From Lanius collurio (taxonomy: Eukaryota; Chordata; Aves; Passeriformes; Laniidae), in contig JACBWW010000004.1 of NCBI GenBank assembly GCA_020086605.1, positions 20,223,624 through 20,287,623 of the forward strand: DNA of 64,000 bases, given 5' to 3'. Each line of letters opens with the position of its first letter. Position 1 is the first letter of the stretch. This document shows, in pieces, positions 31,883 through 41,337 of this stretch. The notes beneath the pieces are model-generated. The model did not search any database and was not told where the DNA came from. It was given only the letters and a program-made list of their open reading frames with translations. A program made the position numbers and the translations under genes.

Positions 31883-32307
31883 TGTTGTGGTGATTTAAGA
31901 ATGGTATTTTCCAATTCAGTGTTCCCACTGAAACCACTCCAAACCGTGTGCCACTTGATCACTCCCCTCTCCCTCCCCTCAGAGGCTGGAGAGGAGAACT
32001 GGAGTCATAAAAGGCATGGGATAACAACCATTTACTGGAAACAGCAATGAGATTAGAAAATGAACAGCAGCAATAACAACAACCATACTAATGACAGAAG
32101 GTGCAAGAAAGAGGCAAGCAATTCACATGGACACAGACACACCCCATCTCACAATACCCAACTGTTCCCTCTGCCATGCTACACTGATCTGGAAGCGAGC
32201 CCTTCCCCCATCCCTGGGAAAAGTCATACAGAATAACCTATGTGTTCTGGCCATGCCCCCTTCTGGCTACTGCAGAAATCAACCCTGTCCTGGCCAGAAC
32301 CAGGACA
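31883..32307 (-). repeat. ERV 3' LTR (left copy)
   Basis: This 425-bp LTR pairs with 34708-35135 along its whole length. Shared blocks include GTGTTCCCACTGAAACCA near the U5-proximal end and TACTGGAAACAGCAATGA in the middle. Minus-strand ends are TG...CA. A TATAAAAG-like or AATAAA signal is not obvious in the minus strand. Confidence 0.88.
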
Positions 32308-32320
32308 TTTTTCACCCCTT
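32308..32320 (-). other. ERV polypurine tract
   Basis: On the minus strand AAGGGGTGAAAAA abuts the TGTCC start of the left LTR. This is the position and composition of a retroviral polypurine tract, which primes plus-strand synthesis. It fixes the element's orientation and identifies the left LTR as the 3' LTR. Confidence 0.75.
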
Positions 32321-32799
32321 ACTCCGTACCATCTCCATCATGCCCAGATCCTACACCTTCCAGCTATATACATGAGCATGAGTATCATTTCCACAGTCAG
32401 TGACCATCCCCCCAAGTTGTCTGTTGACTTCCATTAGTCAATGACTATGGGTCCAATCTGTCCTAGATATCTTCCAGGGCAGGAGGACTGGTGTGCTGTC
32501 AGGTGGTATTTGTCACTTCCAGGCAAGCTGCACCAGTTCATACTCATTGTCAGTGGTGGTTCTGGCATACGGTGGTGGTGTCATTTAGCAGCCACTTTTA
32601 TACAATTCAATATTACAGTCTGTTCTAACCCGAAAATCAAACTCCCTGGAGGTATGCATTGTGTTTCCCTGTTCCACTGCATCACCCATCAAGTGCACCC
32701 AGGTCCTTAGGCAAAAACAGCCCCATGGATGGTTTTGCCTTTGCTTGAGGCAGGACGAATCCAAACTGTCTTCCCTAACACATTTCTCATATGCTCCAC

Positions 32800-33535
32800 A
32801 GGGACTTAATATGCTACGGTACAGGGAGATTTTGATTGGGCAGGGCCAGCAAAGTAGATCCTCTAGTGTTAACTAACCAGGGGGCCTGTGCTAAAGGCAG
32901 ATCCCAGTGTTGAAGGTCCCACCACCTGTTGGCTTTCAATGTGGTTTTTAACAGTCCATTTTCTGTTCCATTTTCCCAGAGACTGGTGCAGGATACAGAA
33001 TATGATGCACCCACTCAGTATCAGGTGGGTGCACCTGGCCCAGGTATCAATGAGGATATTTTTGAAATGAGTCTCATTGTCCACTCAATTCCTTTTGGGT
33101 GCTATGTTACCACATGATCTGTTCTTCGTGGGTGGTGTTCTGGGCAGTGATGTGAGGCACAGGGTGCATCTCCAGCCATCCAGTGGTTGTCTCCACCATT
33201 GTCAGCACATACCACTTGCCTGGACAGATTTGTGGGAGTTCGATGTAATCAGTCTGCCAGGCCTCATCACATTTGTATTTCAACCATCATCCCCCACACC
33301 AAAGAGACTTTACCCATTTAGCCTGACTGATTGCAGTGGATGTTTCACAGTTATGGATAACTTGGGATGTAGTGTCCACCACTCAATCACAAGCCCATGA
33401 CCTGAGGGTCCACTGAGTCAGAAATAATTCACCCTTAGGTTGCCAGTCAAGATCCACCTGAGACACTTTAATCTTGGCAGCCTGATCCACCTGTCCATTG
33501 TTGCGATGTTCTTCAGTAGCCCAACTTCAGCCCCC
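32800..33535 (-). pseudogene. ERV pol fragment: integrase
   Basis: Minus-strand reading gives, in order, an N-terminal NNGQVDQAAK-type stretch, a WQTDYIELP block with the first catalytic Asp (codon near 33248-33250), a DNETHFKN block with the second Asp (near 33079-33081), and a GK.E-like region with LLKTTLKA and WLVNTRGS further on. This is the D,D-35-E retroviral integrase core. Several stops and at least one frameshift separate the blocks, so no intact protein is encoded. Confidence 0.88.
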
Positions 33536-33539
33536 GCCA

Positions 33540-33940
33540 TGTAATCCACCTACCAGAAAATGAAAAAGGATATGCTCTCTTCATTGATGGTTCCTAGCAT
33601 TTTGTAGGGATACATCAGAAAGGGAAGAGTGATGCATGGAGTCCTACATGGCAAGTCACAGAAGGTATTGCGGGAAAAGGTGGATCAAGTCAGGGTGCAG
33701 AGCTGAAAGCCATCCAGCTGGCTTCAGGTGTCACTGAACAAGAGGAATGGCCAGCATTCTATCTCTACACTGACTCATGGATGGTGGCAGATGCTCTGTG
33801 GGGTGGCTAGAATGATGGAAAAAGAGTGATTGGCAGTGCAAAAGGAAACCAAACCATCTGAGCCACTGAACTATGGCAAGACATCACTGCCCGGCTAGAG
33901 AAGTGGGCTGTAAAAGTACATCATGTAGATGCACACACTT
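33540..33940 (+). pseudogene. ERV pol fragment: RNase H, inverted relative to the element
   Basis: Plus-strand reading shows the RNase H signature in order: FIDGS (about 33580-33594), GAELKA (about 33697), YTDSW (about 33765) and HHVDAH (about 33920-33937). All four acidic positions are present, with stops between. In an intact pol gene this domain lies directly upstream of the integrase, in the same orientation. Here it is on the opposite strand from the integrase that begins only a few bases away, so the segment has been flipped. Confidence 0.85.
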
Positions 33941-33944
33941 CTTC

Positions 33945-34690
33945 TGTATTGCTCCTCTTTGGAGCTGCCACAGCGTTCTCCTCGCAAATATTCTGTCGCT
34001 TTATCAGGTCATGTAGGTGAACTGCCAAACCGTTGGAGCAAAGAATTTTCCCCAAAACTGGACCATTTTCTCCAAGTTCCATGCCACTCATGACTACCCA
34101 CCCTCAGGGGAGATCTCTGAATGACCTCTCTAGAAATCTCTGCCCTGACTCTAAACATGGTGTAGACTGCACTGAAGAGATATGGCAGACTTAGCAGCAA
34201 GAACATACTTTCCTTAACATCCAGCAAGAATTCTAAATTCTCAAAAGCTGTCTTAACAGGTCTGAAGGAGGAAGAGGAGGTGAAAAGCTGGAGAAAGTCA
34301 TCCCTCTTGTTCTTCCCACAGACTGGGTGTGATTGTTAATGGACTCCCAGAGCTAGTGCCTGAGTAAGGATAGGAGAGCAACGCTGAATACACATCCCAA
34401 ATGACCCTCATTGCCCTCTATCTTACCATGTCATGAACTGATACCCCACAGCACAGCAACAAAGCAATCCTGATCCCTCTCCTTACTCTGAAAAAGAGCA
34501 CCATTATGAGCACATAGTGCATGTACTAAAACATGTACAGGGTTAGGTACCACACCCACATGAGCAGACCAAGCAACTTGTGACCAGTAGATCTGGATGT
34601 AATACAGCAAATCAAATCAGATTAGACCAAATTTGTTTTCAACTCACTGAGGGCAAATCTGTTGTTATCTCAACCCTTTGTGCCTCACAC
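33945..34690 (-). pseudogene. ERV leader and gag-like remnant
   Basis: Between the candidate primer-binding site and the inverted RNase H block the minus strand carries leader-like sequence. It includes one 72-codon open frame (34009-34227) starting MLDVKES. Position makes this the 5' untranslated leader and start of gag; I cannot confirm gag by motif. It is truncated at the RNase H junction. Confidence 0.5.
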
Positions 34691-34701
34691 TGGGCACCAA
34701 A
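34691..34701 (-). other. ERV candidate primer-binding site
   Basis: Minus-strand TTTGGTGCCCA lies a few bases inside the right LTR (inner end 34708), where a tRNA primer-binding site beginning TGG is expected. The gap from the LTR is slightly long and the tRNA cannot be named by eye. Confidence 0.45.
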
Positions 34702-34707
34702 GAAGTC

Positions 34708-35135
34708 TGTTGTGTTTTAGGAATGGTATTCTCCAATTCAGTGTTCCCACTGAAACCAGTCCAAACCATGTGCTGCTCCATCACTCCCACTCCCCCTCAG
34801 CAGGCTGGAGAGGAGAAATGGAGGCATAAAAGGTAAAGCTCAAGAGATAAGAACAATTTTTACTGGAAACAGCAATGACATGAGAAAACATACAGTAACA
34901 ACAACAGTGCAAATGACAGAGGGTAGAAGAAAGATGTGAACAATTTGATGTAGGAGGTGACCTGCCCCCCCCGCCCAATAATACCCAACCACTCCCTCTG
35001 CCACACAACAGTGACCAAGAAGTGAGCCCTTCCCCAGAAAATGACACAAAGTGGTATAGAATAACCTGCAGTTGCTAGCCATACTCCTTCCTGGCTACTG
35101 CAAAAATTAACCTGGTCCTGAACAGAACCAGGACA
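34708..35135 (-). repeat. ERV 5' LTR (right copy)
   Basis: This 428-bp LTR aligns end to end with the left copy (31883-32307) but differs by many substitutions and small indels, including a C-rich expansion near 34966-34977. It is the 5' LTR in minus orientation. Confidence 0.88.
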
Positions 35136-36188
35136 ATTGCAGAGAGAGATAAAGATAATAGCATTTTATACTGAAAATTTTAAAACTCTGAAGGGGAAGC
35201 AAAGCCTGCAAAATTTTTATATACCATATTTAATATCCACATGTGTGTATGAGCGTATGTATGTATATATATGCTTATCTAAAATCCAAAGAAATTTAGT
35301 TACTAATTAGTCTGTTAATTTCTGTCAGACTTTAAATATATTTTAAATACTGTTATTCTTCACTCTTCTGGTGTGGTATGTTCAGATGTGAAAATCACTT
35401 TACATGACTTCTGTTCTTCAGTGGCTCTAAGTTTCTTAAAAAAAATAATGGTTAGATGTGAATTTGTGCTTTTGTCTGCAGGAATCAGAAACAAAATTTT
35501 AAGCTATGACTGGAATAATACTTTAATTGAAATAATATGGCAGACTGAGATTTTCTTTATCCAACAACACATGATAAAATTTCATGCTAGGGTTTGACCC
35601 TTCAATGCAGACTAACTAGCTTAAAACTAGCTGCTTTTTCTTCTTTAATGGTTTCAGGAATCTCATGTTAAGACTGGCTATAATTTTAATGTATTCAGTA
35701 CTGTGAAACAGCTGAGGAGCAGAAGCCATATATCCAGTTGCCATTTGTTTTTCCTTCTCAACTGTGTGTATGTGTGTGAGTATTTAGCTGTTTTCACAGA
35801 TGTTAAGCAAGCATTTCAGACAGTGTTTAGGATGTATCACAGTTGCTATTAATAAGGTTGCTGGATCTGGATAATGTTATAGAATTCTTTTCTTTCTCTC
35901 TCCCTTCCTTTTTTTTCTTGTAATGCTTAGTTGGTAAGTATGATGCCGGATTTCAGAGCTGTTGCTTCATTGCACATAACTAACTCATCACTCTCTTTAA
36001 CCTGTAGCATGAGCAGCAATTGCATAATGAAATTCGAAATTCCGTTTTCTGTGCTCATCTGTTAATACCCTTCAATCTCTGCGGTTCGTGTCTCATGTCT
36101 CACACCTGTTATCTTTTATCTTTTCTCCTCCCCCTTCCTCACTTCTTTCCACTCCTCCTTCCTCATCACTTCTTCATTCTCAACAAAG

Positions 36189-36253
36189 AAAGAAATGCTG
36201 TGATATTTCTTCTCCTTCCAAAACCTCCACTAGAAAGCATTGGCCACATCAAG
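36189..36253 (+). other. RALGAPA1: candidate alternative RALGAPA1 exon
   Basis: An almost pure pyrimidine stretch without AG (about 36108-36183) is followed by the first AG (36187-36188), 65 bases, and a GTAAAG donor at 36254. That is exon-like architecture. The 65 bases are open when entered with one base left over, but they then shift the distal exon into a different frame that stops after about 23 codons. I do not recognise the encoded residues. It may be an alternative or pseudo-exon. Confidence 0.25.
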
Positions 36254-37842
36254 GTAAAGGGCAAAGGCTTGAAACGGAAGGTCTTTCACGCTAGCTGTGA
36301 ATGGTATGCTGTGCAAAACAACAACGGTTATTTTCTATTCTCTAATTTCCACCATTTGAAATGCTTTAATTTCTTGTAAAATCAGAACAAGATAGAATTT
36401 CAGAAAATGCGAATGCATGTTTCCCTGCCTGCCTTTTTCTATAAGGCACAGTGAGTCAGGCATTATCATGCTTTTCCAGATTGTTTGGCAGTGAAGTACC
36501 TAGTTCATGAACAAAATTACTGTCACCAGCTGGGGAACAAATAACAGCTCTTTCTCTCCCCTGTCACTCTGATGGGTCGTGTCAGTTTGAGGATAGAAAG
36601 TACCATGCTGTTGCTCTGGAGCAAGCAGGTGAGGGACCAGGTGAGGAAAACAGCCAGGTTGCTAAATACCACGGGTTTATGACAACCTTTTAAATTTGCT
36701 CCTAGACTTCTTAGCTTATGACCTTGTTTGATTTTAGAGGAATTTTCCAAAATAAATCATGACCAGTTTTGAATGACTTTTGCACCCTTTATATGTGAAA
36801 TGTATACTGAGACAGAGAGACCTTCAGTTCTGATTATTGCATTATTATTTTTTAAAAATTACCAGCAATAGCGTGATGTGGAAGAAATAGCAAGTGATTT
36901 CTGGCTTACTGCAGTCCACAGGGGTTTCCCCATTGACACCTGCAGGACTAGGCTTCTGTCTCTAATTTATATGGGTCAGAAGCCTTCAGAGGCAACTGAG
37001 GTAGTTGAGTTCAATCACACTGTCAGTTTCTGTAAATGGCTAATGAAAATGCAGTTTAGTTTTATGGATGGGAATTCATAATATTAATTTCCTGTGTCAT
37101 GGGAAGGAGAATGTAATTTTGATTTCATATTTTCTCCTTTTGTACCTCTGTGGAAGAAGATTTGGAGACAGACTGTAGGAAAGAGCCTTGTCCCCTTGCA
37201 ATGAGGACTCTGGGGCCGTTGGAGTGTAGCTCACTGGGCTAATGAATTACCTATCATTGTCTCAAATTCATCTTGTTCCTTTTACAAAGAAACGTTAACA
37301 TAGTGCATCCACTTAGTACAATCTGTTCAAGCTTCTGCCTTGTGGGCCCTGTAGGAATTTGCCTTTTGAAGCACCAACTAAAGTTGGGATGGGAGAAGAT
37401 GTTCTGCTCTCTCAGTTGGCCCCCAATTCACTCCACCTCTTCAGCAGCATTCCTAGAGCTCCCTTCATGTGCAATGAGCTGTTAACCTTCATGTTCTCAT
37501 TAAAGACTGGATTCTTCTGGGTTGTGGTTTGACTAATGATTCCCCGTCTCCTGGTTAGCAGGAGAACATTGCCCACTTCAGTGCTGCCTCAATTGCTCAG
37601 AGCCAAGGGGGTTCTGCAGTCCCATAGCTCAGTGGTTTCTGGAGTCATCTTTTCTCTAGGGGTGGATTTGTGGCAGTTGCTAATTCCATGAGCAGTACCA
37701 TCAACCACAGCTGGTAAAGGGCTAGGAGATGCTGTGGCAGTGACAGCAGCACTGAAATTCCTCTCTGCCCCTTGCTAAGAGATCCTGTGCTGCAAGTGCA
37801 GAAGGCAGCACTGACCCATCTGGTTCTTGCTGTCCTCTGCAG

Positions 37843-37997
37843 GCTTCTGCCCAGAGACTCAGCCGGGAGAAACTCCAGCAGCAGCAACAGCACAGGTGGA
37901 TGGAACAGACTTAGCCTCTCCAATGTCTCCTCGGACTAGCAAGAGCCGCATGTCCATGAAACTGCGCCGCTCCTCTGGCTCAGCCAACAAGTCCTAA
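37843..37997 (+). CDS. RALGAPA1: RALGAPA1 distal terminal coding exon (long C-terminus)
   Basis: The acceptor TGTCCTCTGCAG is followed by 155 bases to a TAA (37995-37997). Joined to the G left by 26033-26157 it reads GFCPETQPGETPAA, an Ala/Gln-rich stretch, then DLASPMSPRTSKSRMSMKLR and RSSGSANKS. The phase fits exactly when the 31-nt exon is skipped. The tail is polar, Ser/Pro-rich and basic, likely disordered and phosphorylatable, and lies outside the GAP fold. Its clean ending and the downstream 3'UTR support it as a real C-terminus; from memory it matches a known RALGAPA1 isoform tail, though I cannot verify that here. Confidence 0.85.
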
Positions 37998-38525
37998 GTG
38001 GCAAGATGCCTGCAGCTTTCTAGTGAACAGCAACTGGCCACCCTCCTCACAGGGACTCACCATGTTTTGGGTTTTTTTACTGCTCACAACCTTTCATTCA
38101 AGGATAATGTGTCTCGTGTGTGCACCCATGCCCTGCATACTCCTTTTCTGTATGTTTATTTTAAACAGTGACACTGGAATTTTACTTTAATATCTTAGCT
38201 TTGGTTTTTTTATCAAACTCCACTTTGCCTTTTTTTTTCCTTTGCAGTGCAGTTTGTATCCTGCACCTTTTACCTTCTTGGACGATTATGGATGATTAAC
38301 TTTGGGTTTTAACTCTGGTTGATCTTGAGTCAGTATGGAATTGGAGACTGCAGTTGGATTACACTATATTTATTGTGCCCCATTGCAATTTTCTCTGTAA
38401 GAAAGAAAGAAATATGTACAATTTGAAAATGAATGTACAATTTTAAATTGAAGTTGCATTTGTAAAGTCTTTGTCAGATGTCACAATGTTAATGCACAAG
38501 ATGTGTACAGATTATTTATGTTGAG

Positions 38526-38531
38526 AATAAA
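38526..38531 (+). terminator. RALGAPA1: poly(A) signal, proximal
   Basis: A canonical AATAAA about 530 bases after the RALGAPA1 distal stop. It is a plausible main cleavage signal. Confidence 0.6.
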
Positions 38532-39183
38532 ATAGTTCAATGGCCTTTCAAGCATTACAGAATCCAAATGAAATAATTCGCTCATAGCACCAGCTCTTTC
38601 ATCCTAAAGCGATGTATCATTTCATAATTCTGCAGATAATCTATGCCAGAAAAAAAAAATCACTGTGCTGAAATTCTACTTATGCTTGGCTTCCAAATAT
38701 TTTTATAATGTTTGCTTTTCCAATTGGTGTCGATAGTAAATGCCATTGAGTTTCATGAGTTTTAGCCATTATCATTAGGCTGCTCCATCTAGATGTATAT
38801 TCTTTTCTTCTTACATTAAAAAAAAATTAAAACCAAACACTTTCCTGATAGAAATTCATTGCTGTGATGATGGGTACTAGGGAAGAAAAGGGAACATACT
38901 CCGGAGCCTGGCCTGAAATGCTAATAATTTCAACATTCTGAGCGCAGATTAGTACATGAATTCCACCCACCCAGAGGTATTTTCCTACAGAAAATGAAAT
39001 GCTCACATTTTGAATCTAGTAAACAACAAAACGCTGTTAACAAAATGTAGCATGGCATCGGTACTAACTGCATGTGTAAATATATCATATGGGCAACAAT
39101 TAAAAAAGAAATTATGTATTGTCATTCATGTAGTATCTACAAATTTGTAATGGTTGAAGAGAAGACATGTTATTTAATAATCC

Positions 39184-39189
39184 AATAAA
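39184..39189 (+). terminator. RALGAPA1: poly(A) signal, distal
   Basis: AATAAA followed at about 20 bases by a T-rich/GT element (CCTTTTGTTTATT). It would give a 3'UTR of about 1.2 kb. Confidence 0.5.
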
Positions 39190-39209
39190 ATTATTCTTAC
39201 CACCTTTTG

Positions 39210-39215
39210 TTTATT
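39210..39215 (-). terminator. INSM2: candidate INSM2 distal poly(A) signal
   Basis: AATAAA on the minus strand, 21 bases from the plus-strand AATAAA at 39184-39189. Other minus-strand AATAAA copies at 39673-39678 and 40065-40070 would give shorter INSM2 3'UTRs. Which one is used cannot be told from sequence. Confidence 0.35.
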
Positions 39216-40064
39216 AGTCATTCACCTCACTGATTAGATTCTTAGTCCAATTTATAGAAGAGATGTGTATTACATGCACATGGAGCAGTTAAATGCAATA
39301 CACAGCTTAGTTTTCATTTCTATTAAAAAGTACACACAATTTTGCAAGAATGCACAACTGAAAGCTTTTCCCCAGATCTAGCAAATACATTGCATGTAGC
39401 TCTGCAGGTAATACAAAGCACAGGCCGTTCCCTCCTGCAGGCTGGTTGTTCAAGTGCTAATTGTAGGAGCAGTTAATAATCATCAGGTTTGTGTGGTCTG
39501 GAGCCCTTCATCTTGGACTACGCAAGGGGAGAAAGAGGAATCATGATTTAAAAAAAAAAAGCATAGTGACTTTCTCCAGGGGTAAACTCATTTAATTGCA
39601 TGAACAGGGATTTTTACCTAAGTCTCTGTTGCCAACAAACGATGGAAAAATGCACAACTTAAAATAACATGCTTTATTTTTGGCATATTAGTGAGTTGCA
39701 AGTTTAGCCTTCTTTGTCAGAAAGCAAATCTTGGCTACATTAGGTTATATTGTATTAATTCATTTGTCCAGGTTCTGGAACTAAAATGACAAAGTCCGTG
39801 AAGCACATTTAACGTAAAGCGCTTAATCGCTTGCTTGCAGCCTTTGGGCATGATACATCTTTTGTTGACTGTAGCAAAATATAAAACTACAGAAATAATT
39901 GCTTTAGATGATGCTAATCAAGAGATTGAAATATTTTGCATGCTCATTTGAGAGAGTGTTAGAACAAAGACTACAACTGGGATCAGTTTGGTTCTTCAGA
40001 AATCACCAGCTGACCCACTTTGCCCTGCTGAATTCAAGAAAGTCATGAGCTTTGTTTTAAATCT

Positions 40065-40070
40065 TTTATT
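40065..40070 (-). terminator. INSM2: candidate INSM2 proximal poly(A) signal
   Basis: A minus-strand AATAAA (ATTCAATAAAAG) about 1.27 kb after the INSM2 stop. This length is reasonable for an INSM-family 3'UTR. Confidence 0.45.
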
Positions 40071-40136
40071 GAATTTCTTGTCCTTATTGTTAGCCTCATC
40101 TGCAATCACATTTAGAAACAAGCACTCATGGAGAAA

Positions 40137-40174
40137 TTAAATAAGTAAGTAAATAAATAAACAAACAAACAAAT
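40137..40174 (+). repeat. AAGT/AAAT/AAAC tetranucleotide microsatellite
   Basis: Successive AAGT, AAAT and AAAC units form an impure tetranucleotide repeat of about 38 bp. Confidence 0.85.
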
Positions 40175-41337
40175 ACTGGCTGAGGTGTCAGTAGCTGGTA
40201 AATTCAACAGCATTTTAAAGCATTTGGCCAGAGCACTGTCAAAGCCAGGAGAATACAAACCGCGGGTTGCTTTGCTAAAAGTAGGTGTCATTAGGGAGAA
40301 GGAAGGTAGCCTGTCACCTGCGCTTTAGCAACATGTCTAAAGACTGCCTCATGTCCTATTTTAAGCTGTTCACAAGACTCGGAGGAGCTCACATCAAAAG
40401 CGCAGCTCACAGGAGAGAGGGGTCGGAGGCTGGCTGAAAAGGCGAGCCATGCACAGGGTCCTTTTCCGCCTGCCTGCGATGCAGGGGCTGGCAGAGCCAC
40501 ACGCTGCCCAGCCTGGTGAGACTGAATGCCCTTCTGGCTACTGTCGGTGCCGCACTAACAAGCCACTAACGGAGTGAAGCAGCTTTTGGAACGGCCAGCT
40601 GCCAGAGATGTGTTTTGCCTACCGCACGGTTGCTAGAGTACAGAGACACAAGAGTAAGCAGGAGAAGCCATAGAAGATCAACACCTCGTATTTCAAGTAA
40701 GCAGACAGCACGATTAATTTCCCATACGTTTTGCTAGCTATTATATGACTTGACACTGACTTAATATGAACATTTACCTTCCCGGCTATCTTAGTACAGC
40801 GTACAGCAAACAAAACACCTCACGAATGTTGAAGCTCGGGGGCTAAGGCTATTAAAACAAGGTCACTAGATCAGGCTCCTTTTCTCACGAAAAATAATTC
40901 CTCTCTTTAGATACCCTATATACAGCTGTACTTCTATCCGTCGCTACGGAAGATGTACTGGCGGTGGGCCGCCACCCGACCCCTCGGCATTGTCCGCCTC
41001 CCGGCAGACGCTGGCGGGGATGCTCGCCTGCAGCCGCCAGCCCGGGGCCGTGCCGGAGCCGTCCGCCGTCCCCCGCGGTGTCTGGGGGGCTGCACGGCGC
41101 TCCCTCCATCGCGGGGCCCGGCGAGAGCGCTGCCGGCAGTGCCGCCCGTGGGCTGAACACGCCGGCGCGGGCGCGCGTCGCTACCCACCGGCCGGGGAAG
41201 GCGGGCGGGATTCACCGGGCGGCTCCTCCGACGTCGTAGCCGTGAGAGCCGCGACTTTCCATAGGAATTACAGCGTGGCCAGGGCTCGCTCGGCTAGCCC
41301 GGGCTCTCGGAGCAGTCCCACCGGGGGGGCCGCGGGC

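Larger units (their letters stand above)
31883..35135 (-). mobile_element. ERVL-like endogenous retrovirus, internally deleted and rearranged
   Basis: Two LTRs (31883-32307 and 34708-35135) in the same orientation flank 2.4 kb of internal sequence. LTR ends (TGTCCTGG.. to ..ACAACA on the minus strand), a purine tract next to the left LTR and a candidate primer-binding site next to the right LTR all place the element on the minus strand. Inside, from 5' to 3' on the minus strand, are leader/gag-like sequence (about 34707-33945), an RNase H segment lying on the opposite (plus) strand (about 33540-33940), and integrase sequence (about 33535-32800). Most of gag, protease and reverse transcriptase is absent and I see no env. 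Stops and frameshifts break every frame. The LTRs are clearly diverged from each other, so the insertion is old. No clear target-site duplication is visible (left ATTT versus right ATTG). It is a non-functional fossil. Confidence 0.88.
26820..37842 (+). other. RALGAPA1: RALGAPA1 last intron (about 11 kb) with antisense ERV
   Basis: The intron runs from the GTAAGA donor after the 31-nt exon to the TGTCCTCTGCAG acceptor before the distal exon. It holds the endogenous retrovirus at 31883-35135 in antisense orientation, a relatively GC-rich block at about 28080-28560 of unknown origin, and a candidate alternative exon near 36189-36253. Overlapping open frames of up to 116 codons at 30.6-31.5 kb look like chance; I recognise no protein in them. 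Confidence 0.75.
37998..39210 (+). other. RALGAPA1: RALGAPA1 3'UTR
   Basis: This is non-coding sequence after the distal stop, with a first AATAAA at 38526-38531 and a second at 39184-39189. The 38330-38550 part (GTACAATTTGAAAATGAATG and onward to the first signal) is AT-rich, repeat-free and of the type often conserved in 3'UTRs. Both C-terminal isoforms could share it. Confidence 0.7.
39216..41337 (-). other. INSM2: INSM2 3'UTR and convergent intergenic region
   Basis: This lies between the RALGAPA1 end and the INSM2 stop. It includes minus-strand AATAAA at 40065-40070 and 39673-39678 and a short AAAT/AAAC repeat at 40137-40174. The part from about 40950 is GC-rich and belongs to the CpG island. 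No other gene seen. Confidence 0.6.

Noticed and set aside
35932..35944. Possible 3-nt microexon (TTAG, TTG, GTAAGT)
   Set aside because: Acceptor and donor words are good, but a 3-nt exon is extremely rare and nothing in the protein calls for it.
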